64,000 bases of DNA from Negativicutes bacterium (GTDB lineage: Bacteria; Bacillota_C; Negativicutes; Sporomusales_B; JARLHX01): the NCBI GenBank assembly GCA_031292015.1, contig JARLHY010000023.1, positions 33,783-97,782 of the forward strand. Reading direction: 5' to 3'. Under the pieces are notes generated by a model. It worked only from the letters and a program-made list of their open reading frames with translations. It made no database searches and was not told the origin of the DNA. Below are positions 53,370-62,845 of this stretch, in pieces. Position 1 is the stretch's first letter; every line of letters starts with the position of its first letter. The position numbers and the translations under genes are program-made.

Positions 53370-53687
53370 ATGAACCTGTGGGAGGCGCCGCTGCCGCCTG
53401 CCGGCGGCGAGAGCGCCGAAGCGCTGATTCCCGACAAGGGGGTCCTGATTGAGCGCATCGTTTCCAACGGACATGTCTCTGCCGCCGATTTTTGGTACGA
53501 TCAGGACCGGGATGAATGGGTTGCCCTGCTTCAGGGACAGGCCGAGATAGGTTTTGCCGACGGCCGGCGGAAAACCCTTTGTGCCGGCGATTGGCTGCTC
53601 ATCCCGGCCCATGACCGCCACCAGGTCCGGTGGACCTCCGCCGACCCGCCCTGCATCTGGCTCGCAGTCCACGGAGCCCTGAAATAG
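53370..53687 (+). CDS. Cupin-domain protein
   Basis: The 105-residue protein is a single cupin barrel: WYDQDRDEWVALLQGQAEIG (about 47-66) and LCAGDWLLIPAHDRHQV (about 74-90), with His only in the second motif pair. These small cupins bind metals or sugars and may help in isomerisation. I prefer ATG 53370, which stands 9 bp after GGAAGG; two codons just before are also possible. It is the last gene of the GntR operon. Confidence 0.8.
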   Translation: MNLWEAPLPPAGGESAEALIPDKGVLIERIVSNGHVSAADFWYDQDRDEWVALLQGQAEIGFADGRRKTLCAGDWLLIPAHDRHQVRWTSADPPCIWLAVHGALK

Positions 53688-53763
53688 ACGGCCGGACCAA
53701 TGTGCTTTTGCCCTGGAGTTTATTTGCATAAAAGTAAAAAGATTTCGACTATAAGCTAAAGTA

Positions 53764-53792
53764 TTGCCAAGATAGAGTAGCTATGGTATAGT
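53764..53792 (+). promoter_or_regulatory. Promoter of the nif leader or a small RNA
   Basis: TTGCCA (53764-53769), 17 bp, then TATAGT (53787-53792). The transcript would start near 53799 and meet a terminator at 53856, about 370 bp upstream of nifH. Confidence 0.6.
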
Positions 53793-53799
53793 TAGGCTA

Positions 53800-53856
53800 A
53801 ATTTTACGGGTAAAAGCAACGACGCTTGGGAGCTACTGCTCTGAAGCGTCTTTTTT
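53800..53856 (+). promoter_or_regulatory. Candidate attenuator: two hexaloop hairpins overlapping a terminator
   Basis: TTTT-ACGGGT-AAAA and AAGC-AACGAC-GCTT are stem-loops with 6-nt loops, both with A at loop position 1 and G at 4, as reported for ANTAR antiterminator targets. They share some A residues, so they may not form together. The second uses the 5' arm of a terminator, GACGCTT (53821-53827) with AAGCGTC (53844-53850) plus an inner GAGC/GCTC stem, then six Ts. Either a nif leader under antitermination or an independent 57-nt RNA. Confidence 0.5.
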
Positions 53857-53915
53857 ACCTTAGAAATGCAGGAAACACAACAAAACAATATGGTCGGATT
53901 GGGCTTAGGCAATAG

Positions 53916-53953
53916 CATCGGGGCTAATAAACTAAAGTTTATTAGCCCCGATG
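53916..53953. repeat. Perfect 18-bp inverted repeat upstream of nifH
   Basis: Two 18-nt arms (53916-53933 and 53936-53953) with a 2-nt loop; the arm starts CATCGGGGCTAATAAACT. No U-run follows. It may be a regulator site or a stable mRNA hairpin. Confidence 0.6.
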
Positions 53954-54012
53954 TGCTTATAAATAGCCGACAGGAGAGGAGGCGTCAGCAGGCTGAGAAT
54001 AATAAAAATAAG

Positions 54013-54042
54013 ACTTCATGGGTACTGGCATACCCATGAAGT
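54013..54042. repeat. 12-bp inverted repeat upstream of nifH
   Basis: ACTTCATGGGTA pairs with TACCCATGAAGT with a 6-nt loop CTGGCA. No U-run follows. An AT-rich stretch with TATTATAGT (about 54101) further down may be another nif promoter. I see no sigma-54 promoter here. Confidence 0.5.
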
Positions 54043-54117
54043 GTAGGCAAATCGAATTCCCCCCAGCGGTCAACCAGGGTTTATTTAACTTACCCAATTT
54101 TTATTATAGTGACATGA

Positions 54118-54984
<867 letters not shown>

Positions 54985-55008
54985 GGTAAATGAGAAGGAG
55001 CGATGACA

Positions 55009-55335
55009 ATGTTAATGATCAGAGCAATCGTCCGGCCGGAGAAAAAAGAAGAGGTGCTGGCCGAGTTATCCAAAGCCGGTTTTCATGCCGCCACGGTGGT
55101 TGACGTGGTCGGCCGCGGCAAGCAGCGCGGCATCCGGATCGGCGGCATCGTTTACGACGAAATCCCCAAAACCCTGATTATGATGGCCATTGAAGAGACT
55201 GACAAGGACACCGTCATCCAGGCGGTGCTGCGCACAGCCAAGACCAGTGAGAAAGGCGCCTACGGCGACGGCAAGATTTTTGTCAGTCCCGTCGAGGAGG
55301 CTTATACCATTTCCAGCGGCGCCACGGGGCTGTAA
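55009..55335 (+). CDS. nifI1: PII-like nitrogenase regulator NifI1
   Basis: The 108-residue protein is a PII family member: MLMIRAIVRPEKKEEVLAEL at the start and GDGKIFVSPVEEAYTISSG near the end. The T-loop region (VVGRGKQRGIRIGGIVYDEIPK) has the NifI1 form with no classical uridylylation Tyr. NifI1 and NifI2 bind the MoFe protein and block it when fixed nitrogen is ample, relieved by 2-oxoglutarate. I prefer ATG 55009, 8 bp after AAGGAG; ATG 55003 is closer to that site. Confidence 0.95.
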   Translation: MLMIRAIVRPEKKEEVLAELSKAGFHAATVVDVVGRGKQRGIRIGGIVYDEIPKTLIMMAIEETDKDTVIQAVLRTAKTSEKGAYGDGKIFVSPVEEAYTISSGATGL

Positions 55336-55348
55336 AGGAGGAATACTC

Positions 55349-55765
55349 ATGAAAGAAATCATCGCCGTCGTGCGGATGAACAAAACCGGCGCCACGAAAA
55401 AAGCCCTGGTCGAAGCAGGCGTAGCCGGGTTCACCGCCATAAAGGTACTGGGGCGGGGCAAGCTGGTGGAAGACCCGGCGGTTATCGCCGAACGCAAGGC
55501 CAAGTTTCTCGAGATGGCTGTTGACGACATCATTGAGGCCGAAGCGGCCGAAAAAGAAGTCACTGATTTTCTCGACGGTACCCGCCTATTTCCCCGGCGT
55601 CTGTTCACCATTCTCGCCCATGATCAGGATGTGGGCAAAATCGTGGAGGCTGTCACCCAGGCTAATCGGACCGACAACAGGGTCGGGGACGGAAAAATAT
55701 TCATCATGCCCATAGCCGACGCGGTACGGGTGCGTACCGGCGAAGCTGGCGAAGAGGCCATCTGA
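55349..55765 (+). CDS. nifI2: PII-like nitrogenase regulator NifI2
   Basis: The 138-residue PII protein is longer than NifI1, as usual for NifI2, with an extended T-loop (about residues 40-85, rich in Glu and Ala) and the C-terminal GDGKIFIMPIADAVRVRTGE. It works with NifI1 in switching off nitrogenase after translation. AAAGGAGG lies 7 bp before the ATG. It is 13 bp after nifI1 and 17 bp before nifD, as in clostridial and archaeal nif operons. Confidence 0.95.
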   Translation: MKEIIAVVRMNKTGATKKALVEAGVAGFTAIKVLGRGKLVEDPAVIAERKAKFLEMAVDDIIEAEAAEKEVTDFLDGTRLFPRRLFTILAHDQDVGKIVEAVTQANRTDNRVGDGKIFIMPIADAVRVRTGEAGEEAI

Positions 55766-55782
55766 TAAAGGAGGGAAGACCC

Positions 55783-57396
55783 GTGGCTATCAATGAACAA
55801 CAAATAGATGAAATGCTGGCGAAAATGCCGTCAAAGGTCCAGAAAAACCGGAAAAAGCACATCCTGATAAAAGATGCGGCCGAGGACAGGCAAATCATCG
55901 AGGCCAATACCCGCACAATTCCTGGGATCATCACCAACCGCGGCTGCGCTTACGCCGGCTGCAAAGGCGTGGTGCTCGGGCCGATCAAAGACATGGTCCA
56001 TATCGTCCACGGGCCCATCGGCTGCGGCTACTACGCCTGGGGCACCCGCCGCAACAAAGCCCGGGTCGACGACCCCAGCCAGAACTTCATGAACTACTGT
56101 ATATCCACCGACATGCAGGAAAGCGACATCGTCTTTGGCGGGGAAAAGAAGCTGGCCAAAGTCATCGATGAGGTTGTCGATATTTTTCATCCCAAGGCCA
56201 TCACCGTTTCGGCCACCTGCCCGGTGGGGCTGATCGGCGACGATATCAACGCCGTGGCCAAAGCGGCCGAGGAGCGTCATGGCGTACCTGTTCTGTCTTT
56301 CAGCTGCGAAGGCTACAAAGGTGTCAGCCAGTCGGCCGGCCACCATATCGCCAACAACGGCCTGGTAGACAGAATCATCGGCGCCGGGGACTGGGAAGAG
56401 GCTCCCGGCAAGTACCCCATCAACATTCTGGGCGAGTACAACATAGGCGGGGACGGCTGGGAAATTGAGCGGGTTCTCAAAGATATCGGCTACACCGTGG
56501 TGTCGGTGATGACCGGCGACGGTTCCTACGAGGACCTGAAAAACGCCCATGTATCGGAGCTCAACCTGGTCCAGTGCCACCGCTCCATCAACTACATTGC
56601 CGGGATGCTGGAGACCAAGTACGGCACTCCCTGGCTCAAAGTCAACTTTGTCGGCGTGGCGGCCACCGCCGAATCGCTGCGCAACATGGCGCTGTACTTC
56701 GATGACCCGGAGCTGACCCAGCGGACCGAGGAGACCATCGCCCGGGAGCTGGCCCGCATCGAACCGATGATGGAGCAGTACAAAAAAATCTGTGAAGGCA
56801 AAACGGCCTTTTGCTTCGTCGGCGGTTCCCGCGGCCACCATTACCAGGGCCTGTTCGCCGAACTGGGCATCGAGACGGTCCTGGCCGGCTATGAATTCGC
56901 CCACCGCGACGACTATGAAGGCCGTGAGGTCATCCCTGAAATCAAGACTGACGCCGATAGCAAAAACATCCCTGATCTGCGGGTGGAAGCCGATCAGGAG
57001 CGGTTCCGGCTGAAGATATCACCAGAGAAAATGGAAGAACTCAAGAACCGGATACCGCTGAGCTATTACGCCGGCCTCAGAGCCGAAATGAACGGCGGCA
57101 GCATCATCGTCGACGACCTGAACCACTATGAAACCGAAGAGTTTATCAAGATGCTCAAGCCCGATATCTTCGCCTCCGGGATTAAAGACAAGTATGTTGT
57201 GCAAAAAATGGGCATACCGGCTAAACAGCTTCATTCTTACGACTACAGCGGACCCTACGCCGGCTTCAACGGAGCGGTAAACTTCGCCCGGGACGTCAGC
57301 ATGGGATTTGCCTCCCCCACCTGGAATTATATCGTGCCGCCCTGGAAAGATGAACCGCTGCTTATCGGGTCGGTTACCACGGAAGGAGTGGCCTAG
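55783..57396 (+). CDS. nifD: Nitrogenase molybdenum-iron protein alpha chain
   Basis: NifD carries FeMo-co, where N2 is reduced. P-cluster ligands are Cys55 (NRGCAYAGC), Cys81 (GPIGCGYY) and Cys146 (SATCPVGLIGDD). FeMo-co ligands are Cys265 (NLVQCHRS) and His484 (QLHSYDYSGPY). At 537 residues it is longer than the proteobacterial form and contains an insertion of about 50 residues (about 390-440) typical of the Clostridium pasteurianum type. No anfG/vnfG-like gene follows, supporting the molybdenum enzyme. Its TAG stop touches the nifK ATG. Confidence 0.98.
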   Translation: MAINEQQIDEMLAKMPSKVQKNRKKHILIKDAAEDRQIIEANTRTIPGIITNRGCAYAGCKGVVLGPIKDMVHIVHGPIGCGYYAWGTRRNKARVDDPSQNFMNYCISTDMQESDIVFGGEKKLAKVIDEVVDIFHPKAITVSATCPVGLIGDDINAVAKAAEERHGVPVLSFSCEGYKGVSQSAGHHIANNGLVDRIIGAGDWEEAPGKYPINILGEYNIGGDGWEIERVLKDIGYTVVSVMTGDGSYEDLKNAHVSELNLVQCHRSINYIAGMLETKYGTPWLKVNFVGVAATAESLRNMALYFDDPELTQRTEETIARELARIEPMMEQYKKICEGKTAFCFVGGSRGHHYQGLFAELGIETVLAGYEFAHRDDYEGREVIPEIKTDADSKNIPDLRVEADQERFRLKISPEKMEELKNRIPLSYYAGLRAEMNGGSIIVDDLNHYETEEFIKMLKPDIFASGIKDKYVVQKMGIPAKQLHSYDYSGPYAGFNGAVNFARDVSMGFASPTWNYIVPPWKDEPLLIGSVTTEGVA

Positions 57397-58785
57397 ATGC
57401 TGGATTGCACCCCGAAAGATATCAAAGAACGCAGCAGCGGCGGCATGATCAACCCTGCGAAGACTTGCCAGCCTATCGGCGCGATGTATGCCGCGCTGGG
57501 AATTCACAGCTGCCTGCCGCACAGTCATGGGTCTCAGGGCTGTTGCTCCTACCACCGGATGCACCTGACCCGCCACTTCCGCGACCCGATTATGGCCTCC
57601 ACCAGCTCATTTACCGAAGGGGCCTCGGTGTTCGGCGGCGGGGCTAATCTCAAAGCCGCCATCAAGAACGTTTTCCAGATCTACAACCCTGAGGTCATTG
57701 CTGTACACACCACCTGTCTGACCGAGACCATCGGCGACGACATTCCCAGTATCATCAAGGAAGCTGAAATCCCTGAGGGCAAAGTGGTTTTTCACGCTAA
57801 CACCCCCAGCTACCAGGGATCGCATATCACCGGTTTCTCCAATATGGTCAAAGCCATGGTCAGTTACTTTTCGGCCGATGACCTTCTGCTCAAAAAAGAG
57901 CGGGCCAACATCATCCCCGGCTTCGTCAATCCCGGCGACATGCGGGAAATCAAACGCATCGCCAAACTGATGGACATTCCGAACATCATGTTTCCCGACA
58001 CGACCGGCGTTGTCGACACCCCGCTGACCGGAGAATACAAAATGTTCCCCCGCGGCGGCACCACGATAAAGCAGCTTATTGATACAGGCAACTCCATGTG
58101 CACCATCGCTCTCGGCCGATTCGCCTCCAGCGACGCCGCCGAGCTGCTGGCCAAAAAATGCAAAGTCCCGGCCATCACCTTAAAAACGCCTATTGGCATC
58201 AAGGCCACCGACGATCTGATCATGGCTCTCAGGCGAACCTTCATCCAGGAAGTGCCGGCTGAACTGGAAGAGGAACGGGGCCAGCTAGTGGATATCATGA
58301 CCGACACCCATTTTCACTTCCACGGCAAGAAAGTCGCCATCTTCGGCGACCCGGACATCGTCACCGGTCTGACCGAATTTGTAATGAGCCTCGGCATGCA
58401 GCCAGTCCATATTCTCACAGGCACCCCCGGCGGAGCCATCGGCTCGGCGGTGGGCAGCTTTGAGGAAGACATCCAGGAAATCGTCGCTCAGGCCGGCCTG
58501 TCAAGCAACATCAAAGCCGGCGGCGACCTCTTCACCCTTCACCAGTGGCTGAAAAACGAGCCGGTGGATCTCCTCATCGGCAACACCTACGGTAAATATA
58601 TTGCCCGGGCTGAAGACATTCCTTTTGTCCGTGCGGGTTTCCCGGTACTCGACCGGAGTGTCCATTCCTACCTGCCTATCGTCGGCTATCGCGGCGCCCT
58701 GCGGCTGATCGAAATGATTTCCGGCGCCCTGCTGGAACGGGCCGACCGCGACGCCGCGGACGAAGACTTTGAATTAGTTATGTAA
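57397..58785 (+). CDS. nifK: Nitrogenase molybdenum-iron protein beta chain
   Basis: NifK pairs with NifD and shares the P-cluster. Ligands are Cys24 (AKTCQPIGA), Cys49 (GSQGCCSY) and Cys107 (TTCLTETIGDD). At 462 residues it lacks the N-terminal extension of about 50 residues of the proteobacterial beta chain, which matches the long NifD insertion in the clostridial type. It starts directly at the nifD stop, with GGAGTGG as ribosome site inside nifD, so translation is coupled. Confidence 0.98.
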   Translation: MLDCTPKDIKERSSGGMINPAKTCQPIGAMYAALGIHSCLPHSHGSQGCCSYHRMHLTRHFRDPIMASTSSFTEGASVFGGGANLKAAIKNVFQIYNPEVIAVHTTCLTETIGDDIPSIIKEAEIPEGKVVFHANTPSYQGSHITGFSNMVKAMVSYFSADDLLLKKERANIIPGFVNPGDMREIKRIAKLMDIPNIMFPDTTGVVDTPLTGEYKMFPRGGTTIKQLIDTGNSMCTIALGRFASSDAAELLAKKCKVPAITLKTPIGIKATDDLIMALRRTFIQEVPAELEEERGQLVDIMTDTHFHFHGKKVAIFGDPDIVTGLTEFVMSLGMQPVHILTGTPGGAIGSAVGSFEEDIQEIVAQAGLSSNIKAGGDLFTLHQWLKNEPVDLLIGNTYGKYIARAEDIPFVRAGFPVLDRSVHSYLPIVGYRGALRLIEMISGALLERADRDAADEDFELVM

Positions 58786-58822
58786 AGTGACTGTTAGGCT
58801 ATAAACAGAAGGATGTGAAAAT

Positions 58823-60184
58823 ATGGGTCACGCAGCGGCAATAGACGAACGGCAGGATTTTATCACAACAAAGGGCAAGCAAAAAAACCACCTGAAATGC
58901 GATGCCGACAGTATCGCCGGTTGCGTCAGCCAGCGGGCCTGCGTTTTCTGCGGCGCCCGGGTGGTGCTCAACCCGATTACCGACGCCATCCATCTGATTC
59001 ACGGGCCCATCGGCTGCGCCGCCTATACCTGGGATATCCGCGGCAGCCTGACCAGCGGGGCCGATTTGTACCGCAACAGCTTCTCCACCGACCTCCAGGA
59101 ACGGGACATCATCTTCGGCGGTGAAAAGAAGCTGGCGGCGGCGATCGATCAGCTTGTCGCAAAATACCCCGCCAAACTGGTATTCGTATATTCTACCTGC
59201 ATCGTCGGCGTAATCGGCGACGACCTGGAGGCGATCTGCAAAGCCGCCTCCCAGCGTCACGGCATCGAAGTCATTCCGGTTCAGTCCAGCGGCTTCATCG
59301 GCAACAAGTCTGCCGGGTACCGGGCCGCCAACGACGCTTTGTTCCGGCTGATCGAACCGCCTGACCGGCAGTACGTCGGCCGGGATAAAAGCATCAACTA
59401 TCTGGGGGACTTCAACCTGGCCGGCGAGGCCTGGATTATCCGCGACTATCTCTACCAGATGGGGGTAAAAGTCAACACCGTATTTACCGGGGATTCCAGT
59501 TATGCTGAGCTCAAGAAAGCTACCCGGGCTTCGCTGAATATCATGCAATGCGCCGGCTCGATGACCTATCTGGCTGGCAAAATCGAAGAAACCTACGGCA
59601 TTCCCTACCTGCGGGTCTCCTTTCTCGGGCTGGAGGACACGGCCCGCTCCCTGCGCAGTATCGCCGCCGCTTTCGATGATCCTGAGATTGTCGCAAGGAC
59701 TGAGGCCCTTATTGCCAGGGAGACGGCGGCAGTCCAGCCGGTGATCGACGCCTATCGCCGCAAACTTACCGGCAAGAAGGCCGCGGTATACGTGGGCGGA
59801 GGCTTCAAGGCCGTATCCCTGATCAAGCAGTTTCGCGAACTGGGCATCGAAGTGGTGATGATCGGAACCCAGACTGGACAGCAGGAAGACTACGATACCA
59901 TGAACACCCTGGTGGAGGACGGCACCGTTATTCTCGACGACGCCAACCCTGCCGAACTGGAGAAATTCATGGTCGATCAGGGAGCCGATCTGCTGGTGGG
60001 TGGGGTCAAGGAGCGTCCGTTGGCCTACAAGCTCGGCCGGGCCTTTGTTGATCACAATCATGACCGCAAACATCCCCTCAGTGGCTTTGTCGGGGCGGTC
60101 AATTTCGCCGAAGAGGTTTATTCTACGGTATGTTCGCCGGTATGGCGCCATGTCCGGCCGCAGGAGGATAGCCAGCATGAATGA
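58823..60184 (+). CDS. nifE: FeMo-cofactor scaffold NifE
   Basis: NifE, with NifN, forms the scaffold that matures the NifB-co precursor into FeMo-co. The 453-residue protein is a NifD paralogue with Cys in CVSQRACVFCGA (about 33-44), GPIGCAAY (Cys about 66) and STCIVGVIGDD (Cys about 124), but has a different C-terminus without the FeMo-co His motif of NifD. A GAAGGATG site precedes the ATG. Its stop overlaps the nifN start by 8 bp. Confidence 0.96.
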   Translation: MGHAAAIDERQDFITTKGKQKNHLKCDADSIAGCVSQRACVFCGARVVLNPITDAIHLIHGPIGCAAYTWDIRGSLTSGADLYRNSFSTDLQERDIIFGGEKKLAAAIDQLVAKYPAKLVFVYSTCIVGVIGDDLEAICKAASQRHGIEVIPVQSSGFIGNKSAGYRAANDALFRLIEPPDRQYVGRDKSINYLGDFNLAGEAWIIRDYLYQMGVKVNTVFTGDSSYAELKKATRASLNIMQCAGSMTYLAGKIEETYGIPYLRVSFLGLEDTARSLRSIAAAFDDPEIVARTEALIARETAAVQPVIDAYRRKLTGKKAAVYVGGGFKAVSLIKQFRELGIEVVMIGTQTGQQEDYDTMNTLVEDGTVILDDANPAELEKFMVDQGADLLVGGVKERPLAYKLGRAFVDHNHDRKHPLSGFVGAVNFAEEVYSTVCSPVWRHVRPQEDSQHE

Positions 60185-61598
60185 CAAAACCGCTTTTCGC
60201 GACGTTAATGAAAATCCCTGTCATATGTGCATGCCCATCGGCGGCATTTTGCCGCTGAAAGGAATTGAGGCCAGCATGGTTATCATTCACGGTTCCCAGG
60301 GATGCAGTACCTATATGCGCCGCACCATCGCCGAACATTTCAACGAACCGGTGGATGTGGGCTCGTCCTCGCTCAACGAAAAAGGCACCATCTACGGCGG
60401 GGAGAAGAACCTCAAGCAGGCTCTGGACAATATCCGCAAGGTTTATAGTCCCAAGCTGATCGGCGTGCTCACCACCTGTCTGGCTGAAACCATCGGTGAA
60501 GACATCGAGCGTTTCGCCGCCGACTATCTTGCCGAACGGCAGCTGGGCGACCTGGCGATCGTGACGGTGTCGACCCCGGGCTACGGTGGCAGCCAGGCTG
60601 AAGGGTATTTTCTCACCGTACGGCAGATTGTCGCCACCCTGGCGGAAAAGACTGCCGCCCATCATAAAATCAATATCATCATTCCTGCCATCAGCCCGGC
60701 CGATATCCGGGAAATCAAAAGGCTCCTGGCATTGATGGATATCCAGTATACCCTGTGCCCCGATTTTTCCGACACCCTGGATCGGCCCTACCTGCCGACT
60801 TACAGCAAAATGCCGCCCGGCGGCACTGCTATCGCCGACATCCGGGCCATGGCCGGCGCCGCCGCGACGATCGAGATGGGCCTGACAGTGGATGACGCTC
60901 ATTCTCCCGGCCGGTTTCTTGCTGACCAGCATGGTGTTCCGCTCTACAAGGTGCCGATACCTATCGGCCTGGGCAACTGCGACCGCTTTTTCGCGGCCCT
61001 CACCGCGATCACCGGCAAAACCGTGCCGGACAGCGTGGCCGCCGAACGTGGCCGGTTAATGGATGCCATGGTCGATTCCCACAAGTATAATTTTGCCGGC
61101 CGGGCCGTCATTTTCGGCGAACCGGAACTGGTCTACGCCGTGACCGGCACCTGCCTGGAAAACGGGGTCCGGCCGGCAGTGGTCGCCACCGGCTTGGGCG
61201 GAACCAAACTGGCGGATATTATTGCCAACGAGGCCGCCGAACCGGACGACATCCTGTTTTTGCCTGAAACCGATTTTGCCGCGATTCGCTCCCATAGTGT
61301 CGCTGCCGGCGCCAACATCGCCATAGGCCACTCCGATGGTCGTTTCCTGACTGAACGGGAGGGGATCCCGCTGGTACGGCTGGGTTTTCCTATCCACGAC
61401 CGGGTCGGCGGCCAGCGTCTGCTGTCGGTGGGCTATACCGGCACGGCAATGTTTTTGGACCGGATTACCAATACTCTGTTGGAGCACAAGTACCGCGACT
61501 ACCGTTCCTCCATGTATACCAAGTATTATAAGGACGGCCAGCGTGAAGACAATACCGTAAAAGATGAGGTGAACAAAAATGGGCTCAGCCTGTCGTGA
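60177..61598 (+). CDS. nifN: FeMo-cofactor scaffold NifN
   Basis: The 473-residue protein is a NifK paralogue: CHMCMPIGG (about 13-21), GSQGCSTYM (about 40-48) and TTCLAETIGED (about 99-109). It forms the NifEN scaffold. ATG 60177 overlaps nifE by 8 bp with AGGAGGATAG upstream; a longer frame reaching back to 60000 lies inside nifE and is not credible. It is not fused to NifB, unlike the C. pasteurianum protein; instead nifB overlaps its end by 20 bp in another frame. The last 30 residues are hydrophilic. Confidence 0.95.
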   Translation: MNDKTAFRDVNENPCHMCMPIGGILPLKGIEASMVIIHGSQGCSTYMRRTIAEHFNEPVDVGSSSLNEKGTIYGGEKNLKQALDNIRKVYSPKLIGVLTTCLAETIGEDIERFAADYLAERQLGDLAIVTVSTPGYGGSQAEGYFLTVRQIVATLAEKTAAHHKINIIIPAISPADIREIKRLLALMDIQYTLCPDFSDTLDRPYLPTYSKMPPGGTAIADIRAMAGAAATIEMGLTVDDAHSPGRFLADQHGVPLYKVPIPIGLGNCDRFFAALTAITGKTVPDSVAAERGRLMDAMVDSHKYNFAGRAVIFGEPELVYAVTGTCLENGVRPAVVATGLGGTKLADIIANEAAEPDDILFLPETDFAAIRSHSVAAGANIAIGHSDGRFLTEREGIPLVRLGFPIHDRVGGQRLLSVGYTGTAMFLDRITNTLLEHKYRDYRSSMYTKYYKDGQREDNTVKDEVNKNGLSLS

Positions 61599-62466
61599 CA
61601 ACATTACTGACGCCAGCCGGCATCCTTGCTATTCAGCTGACGCCCAGCATAAATTTGCCCGGTTGCACCTGCCGGTCGCGCCGGCCTGCAATATCAGCTG
61701 CAACTACTGTAACCGCAAGTTCGACTGCGTGAACGAAAGCCGGCCGGGAGTGACCAGTGAGGTTCTGGGACCGGAGACGGCCGCAGCGAAATTCGCCTGG
61801 GTAAAAGGGGAGCTCTCTAATCTGGCTGTGGTGGGCATCGCCGGTCCCGGCGACGCCTTGGCCAACTGGAGTGACACCCGGCGTACTCTCGAGCTCATCA
61901 GAAGCCAGGATCCGGATGTCATCTTCTGCCTGTCCACCAACGGCCTGATGCTGCCGGAATACGCGGCAGAGATACTGGCTCTCGGGATCGGCCATGTCAC
62001 GGTGACGGTAAACTGCATTGACCCGGAAATCGGCGCGAAAATTTACTGTAATGTTGTTTACCAGGGTGTCAGCTATGAAGGAATACCTGCCGCCCGGCTG
62101 CTGCTTGCCAATCAGCTGGAGGGAATACGCCTGCTGGTCGAAGGCGGCGTCCTGGTCAAGGTTAATATTGTCATGATCAGCGGTATCAACGACCTGCATA
62201 TCCCCGCGGTGGTGGCCAAAGTCAAGGAACTCGGCGTTTTTATCACCAATATTATGCCGATGATTCCGGCTCCGGGCAGCGCCTTTCAGCACCTGATCCA
62301 GACCAGCATGCGCGATGTCAACGCCATGCGTGATCTTTGCCAGGTTGAAATTCGCCAGATGCGCCACTGTCGCCAGTGCCGGGCCGACGCAGTAGGCCTG
62401 CTGGCTGACGACAGATCGGCCGAATACCGGATGTGTCGGCCGCCGCAGCCGCCGGCCGCGACGTAG
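61579..62466 (+). CDS. nifB: NifB, radical SAM part, ended by an in-frame TAG
   Basis: NifB builds NifB-co, the 8Fe-9S-C core of FeMo-co, by radical SAM chemistry. The 295-residue frame has RHPCYS (about 14-19), the radical SAM motif CNISCNYC (Cys 37, 41, 44), CVNESRPGV (about 50-58), GIAGPGDAL (about 93-101) and CRQCRADAVGLL near the end. It then meets TAG at 62464. The same reading frame continues after the TAG straight into the NifX-like domain that is normally fused to NifB. TAG serves as the ordinary stop for nifD and several other genes here, so it probably stops translation. The result is a NifB of the two-protein kind, or a recently broken gene. Confidence 0.93.
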   Translation: MGSACRDNITDASRHPCYSADAQHKFARLHLPVAPACNISCNYCNRKFDCVNESRPGVTSEVLGPETAAAKFAWVKGELSNLAVVGIAGPGDALANWSDTRRTLELIRSQDPDVIFCLSTNGLMLPEYAAEILALGIGHVTVTVNCIDPEIGAKIYCNVVYQGVSYEGIPAARLLLANQLEGIRLLVEGGVLVKVNIVMISGINDLHIPAVVAKVKELGVFITNIMPMIPAPGSAFQHLIQTSMRDVNAMRDLCQVEIRQMRHCRQCRADAVGLLADDRSAEYRMCRPPQPPAAT

Positions 62467-62493
62467 CGGCCGGCCGGTTCGTACAAAATAGCC

Positions 62494-62832
62494 GTGACAT
62501 CCAGGCACGGCAAGTTGGTTGACCTGCATTTCGGTCACGCCAGCGACTTTCTGATTTACCAGGTGTCCGGCGATGACTTCCAGCTGCTGGAAACCCGGAA
62601 AATGCCGAAATATTGCACCGGCCCCACCGGCTGTGATGAAGAGGAGACTGATAAAGAGGCTGTCGCCAGCGCCCTGAGCGATTGTGACGCCGTGCTGACC
62701 ATGCGGATCGGCAGCCATGCCCGTGACAGACTGGGCCGCCACGGCGTCCGCAGCGTCGAAGCCTGCTATACTGTCGAGCATGGCCTGAAACAAGCGGCCG
62801 AAGAACTGCAAAAGGAAAATAACATCCAGTAA
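62494..62832 (+). CDS. NifX-like C-terminal domain of NifB as a separate frame
   Basis: The frame is identical to that of nifB and lies 9 codons after its TAG. It codes for a NifX/NafY-type cofactor-binding domain: KLVDLHFGHASDFLIYQVSG at the start, KYCTGPTGCDEEE (about 39-51) and TMRIGSHARDRL (about 69-80). The frame before the first GTG also reads as expected for the domain (SYKIAVTSRHG), so the GTG at 62494 is only the first usable start and has no clear ribosome site. It may be made by reinitiation, by readthrough, or not at all. It ends 13 bp before the ferredoxin gene. Confidence 0.8.
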   Translation: MTSRHGKLVDLHFGHASDFLIYQVSGDDFQLLETRKMPKYCTGPTGCDEEETDKEAVASALSDCDAVLTMRIGSHARDRLGRHGVRSVEACYTVEHGLKQAAEELQKENNIQ

Positions 62833-62845
62833 GGAGTGAACTGCC

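Noticed and set aside
55783..58785. Iron-only or vanadium nitrogenase
   Set aside because: No G-subunit gene lies between D and K, NifD has the clostridial Mo-type insertion, and nifE, nifN and nifI1/I2 complete a Mo-type set. Only the AnfO-like gene points the other way.
61579..62832. Pyrrolysine or another global recoding of TAG in nifB
   Set aside because: TAG is the natural stop of nifD (touching nifK), the iclR gene, the GGDEF protein, the cupin and the C-GCAxxG gene, so general recoding would damage them. Local readthrough remains possible.
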